Part shown: piece after piece, positions 21,641 through 31,762 of the stretch
How positions within the stretch are numbered: the stretch's first letter is position 1
Layout of the letters: each line of letters opens with the position of its first letter
Assembly (NCBI GenBank): GCA_004151065.3
Contig: NWUY0304918643.1
Location: forward strand, 1 to 31,952
DNA length: 31,952 nt
Direction of reading: 5' to 3'
DNA from: Larix sibirica
Lineage: Eukaryota > Streptophyta > Pinopsida > Pinales > Pinaceae
Position numbers and translations under genes: made by a program
The notes under the pieces: generated by a model
The model's input: the letters and a program-made list of their open reading frames with translations, nothing else
Database searches by the model: none
What the model was told of the DNA's origin: nothing

Positions 21641-24053
21641 TCATTGCACGGGTGGGCCCTACACTTCTAGGGGAATGCTTAGTGGTTACAGAGCAGCACT
21701 AATCTATGCTATTTACCTTTTATTCTATTGCACCGGATGGGCGCTATCGCTAGGAAGGAGGGCTGGATCGCCTACTCATGAAACCTCTTCTTACATGCCT
21801 TAGATTAGCTCACTATAAAGCTTTCACAGGTGTTCACATTATATATATAGGTTTACAGGTTACGGACTTCTGGGAGAAGGCAAAAGGCAAAAGTTTACCA
21901 GGCTGATGTCTGCTTCCTTTCTTATGCAGGATAGTAGGTCGACGATAGCCAAGAGGCGATCCAATAGGTTGACGCCTACTGTAAAACTATTTATATATAA
22001 TTATTATTCTTTTATTAATAACTTTGATTTACCTACATTTTGCGCGAACTAAACTAGCGAATGATAATATTTTATAGAATCTGTTGTTCCAAACTTTTTT
22101 GTGCCTGCCCCAAACGGTGGTGCTAAAATGGTATCAATAAGCGGATCATTTTGACTAAAGCCCGTTAAGTTATAGGTGTGTTGACTCACCCCCATTATAT
22201 ATGAGCATATCCATTATTGTTTCCCACGTCCCCCCGTCCATTCCCTCCTGGCAGCAGCTCAGTATCTGTAGCGGGCGGGTGTCTGCTGTAGCTTAGGCTC
22301 AGTGTGCTAATTAACTGGTGCATTCGCCACTTCTTTGTATTGGTGGGGTTGGTTAAAAACGTTGCCTGAAAGTTGGTATTGCTGCGGTACTTTTTTTATG
22401 TCCTTACCCATGCGGTGTTCCCATCTATTATTTTGTTCATCATTGCCAGGTTTATGTTAAATGAATCAGTACTGTTGAAGCGCAGGGTAACTAAAAAGGG
22501 AAAGGTATAAAAATAATATAAGGTTTTATTAGTCCTGAAGTTTAACCGTTTCTATCTGTCTATCGTTCTGACTTACCTAACTGGACCGTACCAGATGACC
22601 TGACTTCACTGAGTAAGACAAGCCCATATGAGCGCACTCCATACCTCACTGAACTGGTAGAGGCAATATAGTACCAGCCGTGATAAGACCACCACTATAC
22701 CAGACAAGATTTTCTATCTATCAACTATCCAGTTGAGCAGAGGTGAATGCTAGGGTATATTTAGTAGCCTCGGTAGGAAGGAGTTGAAGGGTCTTTTCGT
22801 GTTAGTAGAAAACAATAAATCCTAATCAAGCAGGGGTGTCGGTAGCGTGGAAAATGGCTCAACTGGTGCTCGTTGTTTCTCATATGAGGGGGGGGCGTGT
22901 GATGCGGGTCGGGATAGGTAGTAAGGGGGGCTAAAGGTAAGCATAGCCTTCCATAGAGCGGACCAAAAAGCTATGAGGGTTCATGTTTATCTTCCGTAAA
23001 GCACTATAAGGTAAACGAAGAATAGCTCACCCCTGGCGTGCATCATTTTACTAGATCTTGGAGGTGTACACTGAAGTTTGACCGTCTGTTTCTTTAAGAT
23101 GTCTTTGTAAATGTGTGGATTAGGGGTCGAATAAAAATAATAAATCTCGGGCTCATAGATAAATTATTTGAAATGGCGAAATTGGTAAAGAATAACTTAT
23201 ATTATTGCCTGCGATTAATGAAGGTTGGTCTAAAAGATTTCAATAGCTTAAAAAGATAGGGTAGACCAGATTCTCCAAAACAATCTTATTTAATATTTTA
23301 TTTATCAGAAATCTATCTTTTTTGTGGGCACAGTAAATACTCATCCGGAACACTAAAATGATCTTTTTTATACTCTATTTTTCCTTTTCAAATACTTTTC
23401 ATATTAGAAACCGGGATGGAATGCATCTTATGCGCAGGTCAACTTGGCTTAAAACTTGTTAGGACTTCGTCATAAAACCTTCCCCTCGTACCTCAGGAAA
23501 GGCCCTGCGGGTAGATATGCGAGTTTGGTTGAGCCTCAATCTTATCTCTTATTGGCTATGGTGGGCCTGGGTGCTAGGGCATACCCTATCAGCAGATAAC
23601 AATTTCTTTAAAGGGCAGTATTCTGACTAAAGAAGAAAATCCCTTTTCTTTATCCAATGGGTAATATAATATGGGTCATCCAATCCCATAACAAAGAGGT
23701 TTCATTGAACAAAAACCTCTTCCTTTTGTCGAGTCCCTCCGGGTCATCGAATTAGAATAAGTTGTTGTCATTTAGCTGTAGTGCAACTCTCCCATTGAAA
23801 AGATACTTATATAGTGAAACAACTTGCCTTTCTATTGCCGTGTGTTCTCTCTTTTATTTACTCCGTAGTAGCTGTTTACTAGAGTAGTTACTTAGCAGCA
23901 GTAAGGTATTGCCTTAAGTTATTTATTAAGATGTAAGCCTTAGAGAAGACTGCCTGTAGTAGTCCTTGCCGACCTAAAGATTTCAATATTTATCTCGTAA
24001 TTGTATTTATTTAGAAGGTTTTTCTGATCTCCACACCACAACGGATCTCTCAT
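21641..24053. other. Long spacer, nothing recognised
   Basis: There is no open frame of 60 codons or more. Around 22560-22740 words like cctcactgaactgg, gaccgtaccag and ataccagac recur faintly. Poly-G runs occur at about 22886 and 22925. The stretch 23090-23410 is A+T-rich. No RNA gene, plastid sequence or retroelement was recognised. Confidence 0.45.
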
Positions 24054-24440
24054 TTATGGATTGAAAGGGATATGGAACGCATATATATATATCACAACAG
24101 GTGGATTTATAGATGCACGTAAGTAAAGGAAAGCAACAAGTAGGGTGAAGTAAATCGCAATAATGTTATGCCAACCCAAGCAAGCCCGTGCAAGAATGCC
24201 GCCTCTAAGTTGAGGTAATTGAGCCGCCAGTATATAAAGGCTAGTTAAAAGCCAGGTTGCGGGTGGTTTGTTGCCATCAGACATCAAGAGTAAAGGAAAT
24301 AGGCATAAAGCAGGTTCTATCTTTAGCTTAAAAGCAATAAGGTATGTATGTGAAGTAGTTTCATTCTGCACTTCTTTATAACAGCTTGGGTTTTTTGTTA
24401 CGGATTTATTGAGGAGCTGGAGTATTACCCTAAGAGCCAA
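24054..24440 (-). CDS. Unidentified 128-codon open frame, hydrophobic
   Basis: This ATG-to-TAA frame predicts a 128-residue protein whose second half is hydrophobic. Possible membrane segments lie around residues 47-55, 65-75, 92-107 and 113-122 (for example IIAIYFTLLVAFLYL). Such small membrane proteins occur among chimeric mitochondrial open frames, but hydrophobicity alone is weak evidence because it arises easily by chance. I recognise no family. A tatatatata run falls near the 3' end of the frame. The next - strand frame (24733-25125) ends about 290 bp upstream of this start; no functional link can be claimed. Confidence 0.22.
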   Translation of the reverse strand: MALRVILQLLNKSVTKNPSCYKEVQNETTSHTYLIAFKLKIEPALCLFPLLLMSDGNKPPATWLLTSLYILAAQLPQLRGGILARACLGWHNIIAIYFTLLVAFLYLRASINPPVVIYIYAFHIPFNP

Positions 24441-24732
24441 TCGATCAATGAGGAGGTGTTGGACTTGGTTCCTTTCCTGACCCCTTGCCTAACTCGGTAA
24501 AAGGATAATTTACATTGTATGGTTCAAGATATCGCGGAAGATCCACTGGTAAAATCTATTGCTTTCCCGGCACCTAGAGCAATCTGTCCCTATTGTCAAA
24601 TGCACCCACTACTATATAAACACTCTTTGCCTCGGTCACGTTGCGCGGTACCCGCTCTTCTGACCAGTAGTAGGTATCCTAGTTTGGGCTCACCCGGTCG
24701 AACCATAAAAAATATATTACAGCACCGAACTA
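24441..24732. other. Short spacer
   Basis: A 73-codon + frame lies at 24519-24740 and shows no recognised motif. It separates the two unidentified - strand frames and has no repeat. Confidence 0.35.
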
Positions 24733-25125
24733 TCAAATAAAGTGCATTGACAGCCGCCTGGAGAGCCCTTCCAAAGCAGGCGTATCCACAGCCAAAAGAG
24801 CCTCTGTAAAAAGAACGCGCATGAATGCCTCATATTGATCCAGCAGATACGGAGCCAGCAACAGAGGCGGTTTACCGTCTAGGTGACCGGGGGCTTTCAG
24901 TACCATATTAATATCCAAATCCGGTCCCTGCTGCAAAATCATTTTCAGGTTCGGTTTTTTTTGAGTTCCAAAGCCTATTAATGTTCCGGGTGAAGATAAA
25001 AATCCAGATCTATTTATATTTATATAAAGATCCCACGGTTGCAGATCTATATCCAATTGGCCAAGTCTCACCATCACTTCGTCCAGCGCCCCTCCCAGAT
25101 TTATAAGCAACCGGCGCAAAGACAA
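24733..25125 (-). CDS. Unidentified protein-like open frame, 130 codons
   Basis: This is the most protein-like frame in the window: balanced composition, no internal repeats, alternating hydrophobic and charged residues, and no stop over 393 bases. Landmarks are LGGALDEVMVRLGQLDIDLQ near the start, QQGPDLDINMVLKAPGHLDG in the middle and YLLDQYEAFMRVLFTEALLA towards the end. The first codon of the interval is TTG, not ATG. The frame is open further upstream to a stop near 25170, and the first in-frame ATG is about 17 codons in. The 5' end may therefore be missing, or the frame may enter from the neighbouring frame at 25010-25219. I do not recognise the family. A fragment of a transferred bacterial, plasmid or nuclear gene is possible; none can be shown. 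Confidence 0.35.
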   Translation of the reverse strand: MSLRRLLINLGGALDEVMVRLGQLDIDLQPWDLYININRSGFLSSPGTLIGFGTQKKPNLKMILQQGPDLDINMVLKAPGHLDGKPPLLLAPYLLDQYEAFMRVLFTEALLAVDTPALEGLSRRLSMHFI

Positions 25126-25345
25126 TATAGCAATAACGTAAAATATAAATGGGCATTGGACAGGCAGCTAGGTTACTTTGATCCCGAGAGCATGGCCCGG
25201 TCGATATGGTTTTTGACACATATTGAAAAGGAAGAGAGGCAGTAGGGCATCGATCACGCGGGGAATAGGGGCCAATAAATCATGCATCATGTAGGGCCTG
25301 TAGGGAAAGAATTCACTCGGCTTAATCACTTCTTTCTATCCAACA
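25126..25345. other. Short spacer before the large repeat island
   Basis: It contains the open upstream part of the preceding frame and a 68-codon + frame (25039-25245) that overlaps it on the opposite strand. No motif was recognised. Confidence 0.35.
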
Positions 25346-27010
25346 GGCGAAACTTCATTCAACTGGTTATGGATCAACAGGTTAAACACTCAAATCAATT
25401 GGCCATGGGTCAACTGATTCTGATTAAATAAAAAGGTGAAAAGGATCTGTAACTCAATCCGGTACCGTAGCTGCTGGAAGCAGGTGCAAAGCCCAGTGGT
25501 ACTCCTGCTGCAGGTGCCTCAAGCTCTCCTTATGCTTTTGCGGGGTATGGATCTCTCGTTCAGGCTTTGGATCTCGCTTACGATCATCAACTGGTTTTGC
25601 TCGGGCAACTGGATCAAAGTAAACCGTCCCCGCTACTAGTGCTTCTTTCACTTGGTAAACTGCTTATGTAACTGGTAAATATACTAAATAAACCAAATCA
25701 CCCGAATCCACTTTGGCTGAAACGACTGGCATTGGCACTCGAACTGGATATGGAAGGGAAGCCGTTGGAACGAACTAGGATGTTTAAAAAGCCGAAACAC
25801 TAGGCCTAGGCTATGTACCAAAGGCTATTAATGTACCAAAAAGTAAGAACACATTCTTTATATGGAAGGTATACATCTGTCTTTGTAACTGCTTATGGGT
25901 AAACGGATAAGGCTACTGAGTATCGATCTGGATCTGGGTATGGATCTGCTACTAGATATGGGGGATCTTCGGCTCGATCACGAACACGAAACTCAGGTTA
26001 TTACTCTCCATCACGAGAACTATATACTCTTCATCTCGATCAACAAGCTGCTGGTGCTTAGAGCTCTGCTATTGGTTATGTTACCCTTGCATCTGCATCA
26101 CAATCATCTGGATATAGATAAACGTACTCTTAAGGTGGTGTTTCAACTGGATCAACTGGTTCTTATACCCTTGCTTCTGTCCCAACTTATGCCTTTACTC
26201 CTGTCTTTGCGATTGATGGCTCTCTAACTGGTAGTGGATAAGCTACTAGTCGTGCTACTATTGAGTCTACTAGTGCTCCTACCTTTGCTTATGATATTTG
26301 GATATGGAACCGAGCGAAGAAATGCTACTGGCTCTACAGCCGGGTCTGCTTCTGAGTCTACCGGTTCTGTTCCTGCATCCCTAGTCTTTGCTACTCCGTA
26401 CTGTACCTGTGCCTGGCTATACTGCTATCTATGCCTTAGGTGTTTTAGTATTTGCTCTATTTACGTAATGATCCGCGTAATTTACGGAATCAACAGATGC
26501 TACTGGATTAACTACTTACTCGTACTAGAATACTGATAACCTAGCTATGCTTACTGTGCTGCTGCTTATACTGGAAAAACTAGATCGCCGGGATATGCTC
26601 CTGGCACAAGCTAGGACGCGTAAAAAGTTTTAACACCCGGTACATTTGTTGGAACACTACTGGTTATAACATCGTAACTGGGAACACGCGCATATCCACG
26701 TCTAAGAACACATACAGATATTGAAAAATCATCACTTGTTGGAACACGTACATATCTCCTGTTGGATCTACTCCTACTGTTGCTTCCCCTGCTACTGCTT
26801 TATTGGTGCTGGTTCTAGCACTGGATCAAGCGCATCATAAGGAACTGGATCACGACCTTGAAACTATGGCCCTCGATCTATAACCCGAAAGGACGCTTCC
26901 CATGTATGCTATGAGCCGGCCTATGCTCCGGCTACCTTTGAAACTGGAACTGCTCCTGCTGACTCCAATGGCTTACTATGCTCAGCGGCTCACTATTGAA
27001 AATGAGGCAT
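25346..27010. repeat. Large triplet-phased degenerate array (actggt / ggatctgct words)
   Basis: About 1.65 kb is dominated by variants of tcaactggttatggatca, ggatctgctact, gctactggttct and gttggaacacgt, with Gly/Ser/Thr/Ala codons in one + frame (for example SGSGYGSATRYGG near 25920-25965 and GGVSTGSTGSYTLASVPT near 26130-26185). The words are largely kept in one codon phase, as expected if the ancestral unit was a multiple of three (9 or 12 bp). That frame has frequent stops. A different frame gives Leu-rich open frames of 110 codons (25895-26227) and 100 codons (26234-26536), which I regard as by-products. A related array lies at 30120-30325. A conserved protein gene is unlikely because stops are scattered in the Gly/Ser frame. 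Confidence 0.7.
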
Positions 27011-27234
27011 CGGACTTGAATATGGTTTTTATCCGGAGGTATGGTTAGGACCAAACCTATTATTCCCGCTAGTTAGGGGTAAGACCTAGTTCGGAGGAAG
27101 CCGCTTCGTCAGGTGGGTGGAAAAAGTGTAATTGAGTGAGTGTCGGGTCCAACTATTTCATGTTCCAGGGAGGAAAGCAGCGCAGTGATACTCGTTCCGA
27201 GAGAGCCCCTCCATAAGATCATCAAACTTTCTCT
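27011..27234. other. Short spacer
   Basis: No gene, repeat or RNA was recognised between the large array and the next island. Confidence 0.4.
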
Positions 27235-27745
27235 CCATGAATCAGGGAGAAACAGATGGTGATTACATACTCTATTTTATACCACCATTATCACATGTTT
27301 GAGCAAGGTGCATCATTTAGAATATAATTATGCATTCACCCTTGGTAGGCCTTCATTTGATTGTTCGAACAACCGGTCGATCCAAATTAGTTTTTCTGGC
27401 CCCCCCGGTTGGCTGGATAGTAGGGGTGGGAGGCAATAGAGTTCTATCGTTATCCGGGCCGGTGGGAGGCAAGAGCTAGTCGATGGAGCCCCTCATTGGA
27501 TTGTTCATTGGATGCAGCTCCGCAGATGGACCAGAGAAGGAGAAAGTAGTTCTATCCACTTTACAGAGCTATTCAACCAGAGAGTAGTTAACGGCATCAG
27601 GGAGTTAGCCGCCCAACGAGAACTAATCTGATCAGGGAGTTCTAGCTGGTTGTAAGTGTTGCATTACCTCGGCCTATTCAGTCAGGGAGACTAGTTCATT
27701 ACCAACTATAGCTGGCTAGGTCATCAGATGGAGAACTAGAAGGTG
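27235..27745. repeat. Short-motif island, atcagggagttctagctgg type
   Basis: Words near catcagggagttctagctgg recur at about 27241 (atcagggagaaac), 27596 (catcagggagttag), 27633 (gatcagggagttctagctgg), 27682 (gtcagggagactagttc) and 27722 (catcagatggagaactag). The middle part (27300-27590) is less repetitive and includes a gtgggaggca word twice (near 27426 and 27461). No reading frame of interest was found. Confidence 0.5.
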
Positions 27746-27942
27746 AAAGCATGAAAAGAAAGGTAGGTCTATTCATTCCTTGCAGTAGGTTAATTGGATT
27801 CAGAGTCTCATCAAGGCTCGGCCAAACCAGAAGGTAATATGTGGTACCTAGTATAATATAGGTAGGGTAAAGAGTCAAAATCCTATGTGAATGAGTTTAC
27901 CAGGGGTATAGGCAACAGGGAATCAGCACCTCCTGTGGACTG

Positions 27943-28248
27943 ATGGACTTTTATATGTCAGCGCCCACCTCAGTCTATGTAGGCTTCGCAAATGACACCA
28001 GCTGTAGTACTCGGAACATTGCTTCTACCACTTGGGTCATCTTCTCACCCATAGATGAACTAGTGAGTTCATGGGGCATATGCCTTGGCCCTGCAACCAA
28101 TAACATTGTGGAGTATAGTGTGGTTATAGAGCTCTTGTCCGAGGATCTTTCTCTCAACATTCGCAGGTCAGTTCGCAAGATAGACTCCTAGCTAGTGGTC
28201 TCGTAGCTCAATAATGTATATCTCATTCGAAGCCCTATGTTGCTACGC
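27943..28248 (+). pseudogene. Ty3/gypsy RNase H fragment
   Basis: One frame reads TTWVIFSPIDELVSSWGICL then GPATNNIVEYSVVIELLSED, followed by RKIDS-stop-LVVS-stop-LNNVYLIRSPMLLR. This matches plant Ty3/gypsy RNase H, which normally has GVGVVxxSPxGEL, the active-site TNNxAEYxAxxxLL and LDSQLVVSQLNGVY. The Glu of the TNNxAEY motif is present, and the DGS-type Asp near the start is not clearly preserved. Both stops are TAG (28189-28191, 28204-28206) at positions where the family has Gln, as single C-to-T changes of CAG would give. The reading frame is otherwise uninterrupted. The fragment lies 7.2 kb downstream of the reverse transcriptase piece, on the same strand, but large repeat islands separate them. 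Confidence 0.88.
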
Positions 28249-29369
28249 ACAATATGAATCGTGGTGGTAGACAGAATACGCGGTGTAGTAGACCCTTCCC
28301 TTCTTAAAAAAATCCCTCCTCTGGACCGCATCTTCGGTCGAGAATTAATATCTGTTGTCTCGCTAGAGAAGTCTTTCCTTCATCTAAGACCACCCCGGTG
28401 CGCTGGTTGTAAAGTAAAAGCCTGCCCGGTACCCCCGTTCAGCAGTACTATTAGGGCTTTCTTTCATGCAGCTTGCTTGCCTGCATAGATTGATTGGTAC
28501 CTGCTTTATGGCCGGGGTGCCAGCATCCAGGAAAGAAGGGGCTCATAAGAACTATCTGCACAGAGAGAAAGGGGGGATATTGATAAGCAGACACTATTTA
28601 TATAAAATATATGAAGCCAGGGCTTTTCCCTTTAGAACCTTATTAGGGCTATGCCCCTTGCTTATGATAAAACCATTAAGTTTTTTATCAACCCACAGGG
28701 ATAATCTATCTGAAGGAAAAAGCGATGGAACGCAGTTTTTATTAGAAAATTGGGGTGCTTTGAGCAATCCCCGAAACAAAAAGGAACCCCAATGAGGAAT
28801 CTCTCATGGGTAGCCTACAAAATGCAATAGAACGAAGTTTTGTTTCAAAAGTTGGCTTCTTTCGGGTAGCCCAGACACCCACAATCTTTATTAAGTATAA
28901 TTTTTATACGCCCCAAAAACCATACTTTTTTACCCATACTACATAACCCATTGGAGTTCCTATCTTGCCTGGGTTCTTACGCTGGCCCTTCCCAAAAAGC
29001 CTAAGGAGCTCGCCTAGCAATAATCAGTCAGTCCCATTCTAAGTCAATCAGTCGAAGCACCAGGTGCAGGCTCCTTAAAAAACATTTCATCCGCCAGTTC
29101 AACCAGTGCTTCTTCAACGGCTTAAACCACTGGCAGATACAAACGCTTTGGAAGTCCCATTTTCACCAAAGCTCACCTAAGCGGGGGGGCTCCCTAAGTA
29201 CCCTATTTATGCCCGCTCTAACTCTCTATCCTTCCTGCCTCTGTGCTCTCACTGCCCTGCCTCACTCTAGCCTTCCCCCTAGAAACATCAGTAAAGGTAA
29301 GGCCCTCATTCGGAAACCAAGGGACATTGAATGACAGTCCGGCATTCGCCAAGGAATAGATATGAAAAT
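28249..29369. other. Spacer with short unidentified frames
   Basis: Frames of 75 codons (28261-28488 +) and 109 codons (28466-28795 +), plus 61 codons on the opposite strand, have no recognised motif. The first could be a decayed continuation of the RNase H fragment, but its sequence does not resemble the expected connecting region. The words atggaacgcag and aatagaacgaag (28727, 28828) are similar by chance or old duplication. No RNA gene was recognised. Confidence 0.4.
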
Positions 29370-29500
29370 ACTTTCCAGGTTAGGCGCGAAGTACGTTAAG
29401 TTACGCAATCGACCATCAGGAGATCGAGGTACGTTAAGTGACTCCCCCGACCTAATAAGGGTCAGGGACGAGCCGCGAAGAATCGACCATTGGGAGAAGG
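29370..29500. repeat. Small direct-repeat patch (tacgttaagt, atcgaccat)
   Basis: tacgttaagt occurs twice (near 29392 and 29430), and aatcgaccatc or aatcgaccatt occurs twice (near 29408 and 29481), with a cgcgaag word near each. This is a compact patch of two interleaved words and has no coding content. Confidence 0.55.
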
Positions 29501-30119
29501 AACAGTAAGGTTCTCAATAACCTACCCTACTCTAGCAAAGCCCTCTGGCCCATTCTTACCCAATTGCTTAACCTCAAAGTAAAGAATGATAGGTAAGGTA
29601 AGGGTACAAGAGTGGTCTACACCCAGCCCATCTCATCCTTATTCTACTGCTGCTAGCCTTTGATCCATATGGCCCTGGTGTTATATTTTAAATACTGTGC
29701 GGAAGGCCAGGCGTAGTCATCGCCCCATAAGCAATAAGAAGACTTAACCCATACATAACGCCTAAAGCAATTGAAGAGCACATTTGCTAATTCACCGTTT
29801 TGGACAGGCATTACTGAGCGGCTTGTTTCGCTTTGTCTGCTAGGGCAGGTTCCATCCAATGGGGATGCATTTGAACCTGCCTCTTAACTGATTCTCTACT
29901 GCTCCTTCTATTGGGCGCTGCCGGAAGTAACAGGGAAGGATAGGGGAAGTAGGAATTAATTGTTTAAGGGGTCATTAATAGTGCTTTTCTTTATATTTTA
30001 CTGTTTAAAATAAAATTGCAAGCCTTTAAAAGTTAAGGGGATAAAGTACGCGTCTACTTACCAGCTGGGTTTTAATTAGAAGGGTTGGGATAACCTACCA
30101 GCCAGGAGACCTTAACTGC
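29501..30119. other. Spacer, nothing recognised
   Basis: A 68-codon - frame (29653-29859) shows no motif. No other feature was seen before the second actggt array. Confidence 0.4.
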
Positions 30120-30325
30120 TTATTCAAATGATGCCCCGGGAATTAAGCTGGTTCAACTGGTTATTATGGTGGGAATTCCGCTGACGCCGGTTCAATTGGT
30201 GTTGCTAGAAATCCTGGGAATAAAGCTTATTCTACTGGTGTTGATGGGACTGCTAGTTATAGTGCTGCTGGTAATGCTGCTCCTGGGGATGCCAGTTGTG
30301 ATACTGCTTTTCCTGGGACTACTCT
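30120..30325. repeat. Second triplet-phased actggt array, ending at the gap
   Basis: Variants of ggttcaactggt, tctactggtgtt and gctgctggtaat follow one another in one codon phase, reading in one + frame as Gly/Ser/Ala/Thr-rich peptide (GSTGYYGGNSADAGSIGV and so on) for about 60 codons without a stop after 30147. Another frame (30166 onward) reads as a Leu/Val-rich, very hydrophobic peptide. Word content matches the array at 25346-27010. The array is cut off by the assembly gap, so its true length is unknown. Confidence 0.7.
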
Positions 30326-30327
30326 NN
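30326..30327. other. Two-base assembly gap (nn)
   Basis: Two undetermined bases separate the actggt array from sequence of a different character. Whether this is a short unresolved base pair or a scaffold join with a nominal gap cannot be told from the sequence. Repeat arrays such as the one to the left commonly break assemblies. Confidence 0.95.
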
Positions 30328-31697
30328 GGCTTCGCTCTCTCATCCTCCAACGACATTTGCAGTCGGGTTCGACCTCGACTCGGCGGATCACTACCTTTTC
30401 CTGGTTCTCCCTTCCTCTAGAGGCACCAAGAGACCAACAAAGAATGGCACTGCTTCTGACCACAGATTAGTTAGGACACGAAGGACCACCTGCATTTTAG
30501 CCCGACACTAGTGGCATGGCCAGTTGTGACCCCGTCACAGCAGTGGGATGACCTCATCTAGATCACACCAGCAGGATCCCCACTCCATGTGGTGACACAC
30601 TGCCCATCATAGATCCTCTTTCAATTCTTCCTCCAGTCAGAGTACTATTTTGAGATTCTTTCCTTCAGCTTTGAATGTAAGGAGAGATGCTTCCAGTATC
30701 TCCAGTGCTTCCAGTGCACCATGACATACTCACTGTTACCACTCAAACTAGCAGTCCTTTCAGAGTAGACTAAGTATGCCCTGTGCTAGTGATGGTAAGC
30801 ATATGGGAGGAGTTAGATCCAATGTCATTACAACCTAACTCCTTAACTTCTTCGGGTAACTCCTTAACCTAGGGGAGAGTTCCTAATCAACGAAGGACAC
30901 CTGTAGACACCAACACACCTGCAAACACCTTTCTACAAGCCGTATAGCTGAGATTAGTGTCTTATATGGAGTCATCGATGGATAATAAAGACACATAAAT
31001 CATATAAAGGAGTTAATTCAATGTACTAATCAATATCAATCAATATCACAACTTTCAATGCAACTACACAACTCCCAATGGAGGGTTTCACACTCCCCAA
31101 TGCACAAACTCATAAAAGTGCGCTCTAAAGGGGAGATGATCAAGTGGCCTAGGGCACACTTTTTGGTCCAATCAAAACTGTAAAAACCCTACAGAAACCT
31201 GAATTTTGGCAATTTCACATTTCCCAATGCACCAAGGCAAATGGGAACGCCCTCATAAATTTGTGGATAAATTCAATAGGTTGAATTTGGTGGGTGGACT
31301 AGAATTACAAACCTATGGTTTTTTTTGGAGTTGTTACTTTATTTAGACTTTTAAGGTTTTTCCAACAATATTATATTTAAGGTTTTTCAATATATAAGGA
31401 TGCATGTGAAATAAAAGGCATGCAAATTGATCAAATAGAGATAGATTTGTTGAAAATATAAGGCATATGATTCTTGTATTGATACCTAGGGCATTGAGAG
31501 ATCGATACCAACATCCCTATCTTAAGATGGCTTTCAAATCTTGCAACTAGGGCATCAACTAGCAACTTCAAGAGTTTGGTAGGAGAGCCTAATTAGGGAA
31601 AGAGAAGAAGTTCAAAGTGATCCTATTACATATGGTTATTGTGATAATAATATAAATTGTTGGAAGATCTAACATAACCATCCTAGAAGTATCAAAA

Positions 31698-31742
31698 TTC
31701 TAACATAATGCACCATAAATGCACCATTAAACTATGTTAGAA
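31698..31742. repeat. Perfect 10-bp inverted repeat (hairpin)
   Basis: ttctaacata (31698-31707) and tatgttagaa (31733-31742) are exact reverse complements with a 25-base spacer that itself contains tgcaccat twice. Related ctaacata and tagaagtat words lie just outside (from about 31668). It could be part of a small inverted-repeat element or simply a local duplication; no terminal duplication was found. Confidence 0.7.
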
Positions 31743-31762
31743 GTATAACTTACCAACATTTA

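Noticed and set aside
24079-24092. Alternating AT run as a promoter or origin
   Set aside because: Short tatatata runs occur at several spacer sites (also near 9955) with no accompanying motif or gene start.
25895-26536. Leu-rich open frames of 110 and 100 codons as membrane protein genes
   Set aside because: They run through a triplet-phased repeat array, and their composition follows from the repeated word read in an alternative frame.
28249-28488. Continuation of the Ty3/gypsy polyprotein after RNase H
   Set aside because: The open frame does not contain the expected tether, integrase zinc finger (HHCC) or any catalytic integrase motif.
16087-29433. Shared 16-base word aggagatcgagrtacg at 16087-16102 and 29418-29433
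   Set aside because: A 15-of-16 match between two places in 32 kb is expected several times by chance, and the flanks do not align.
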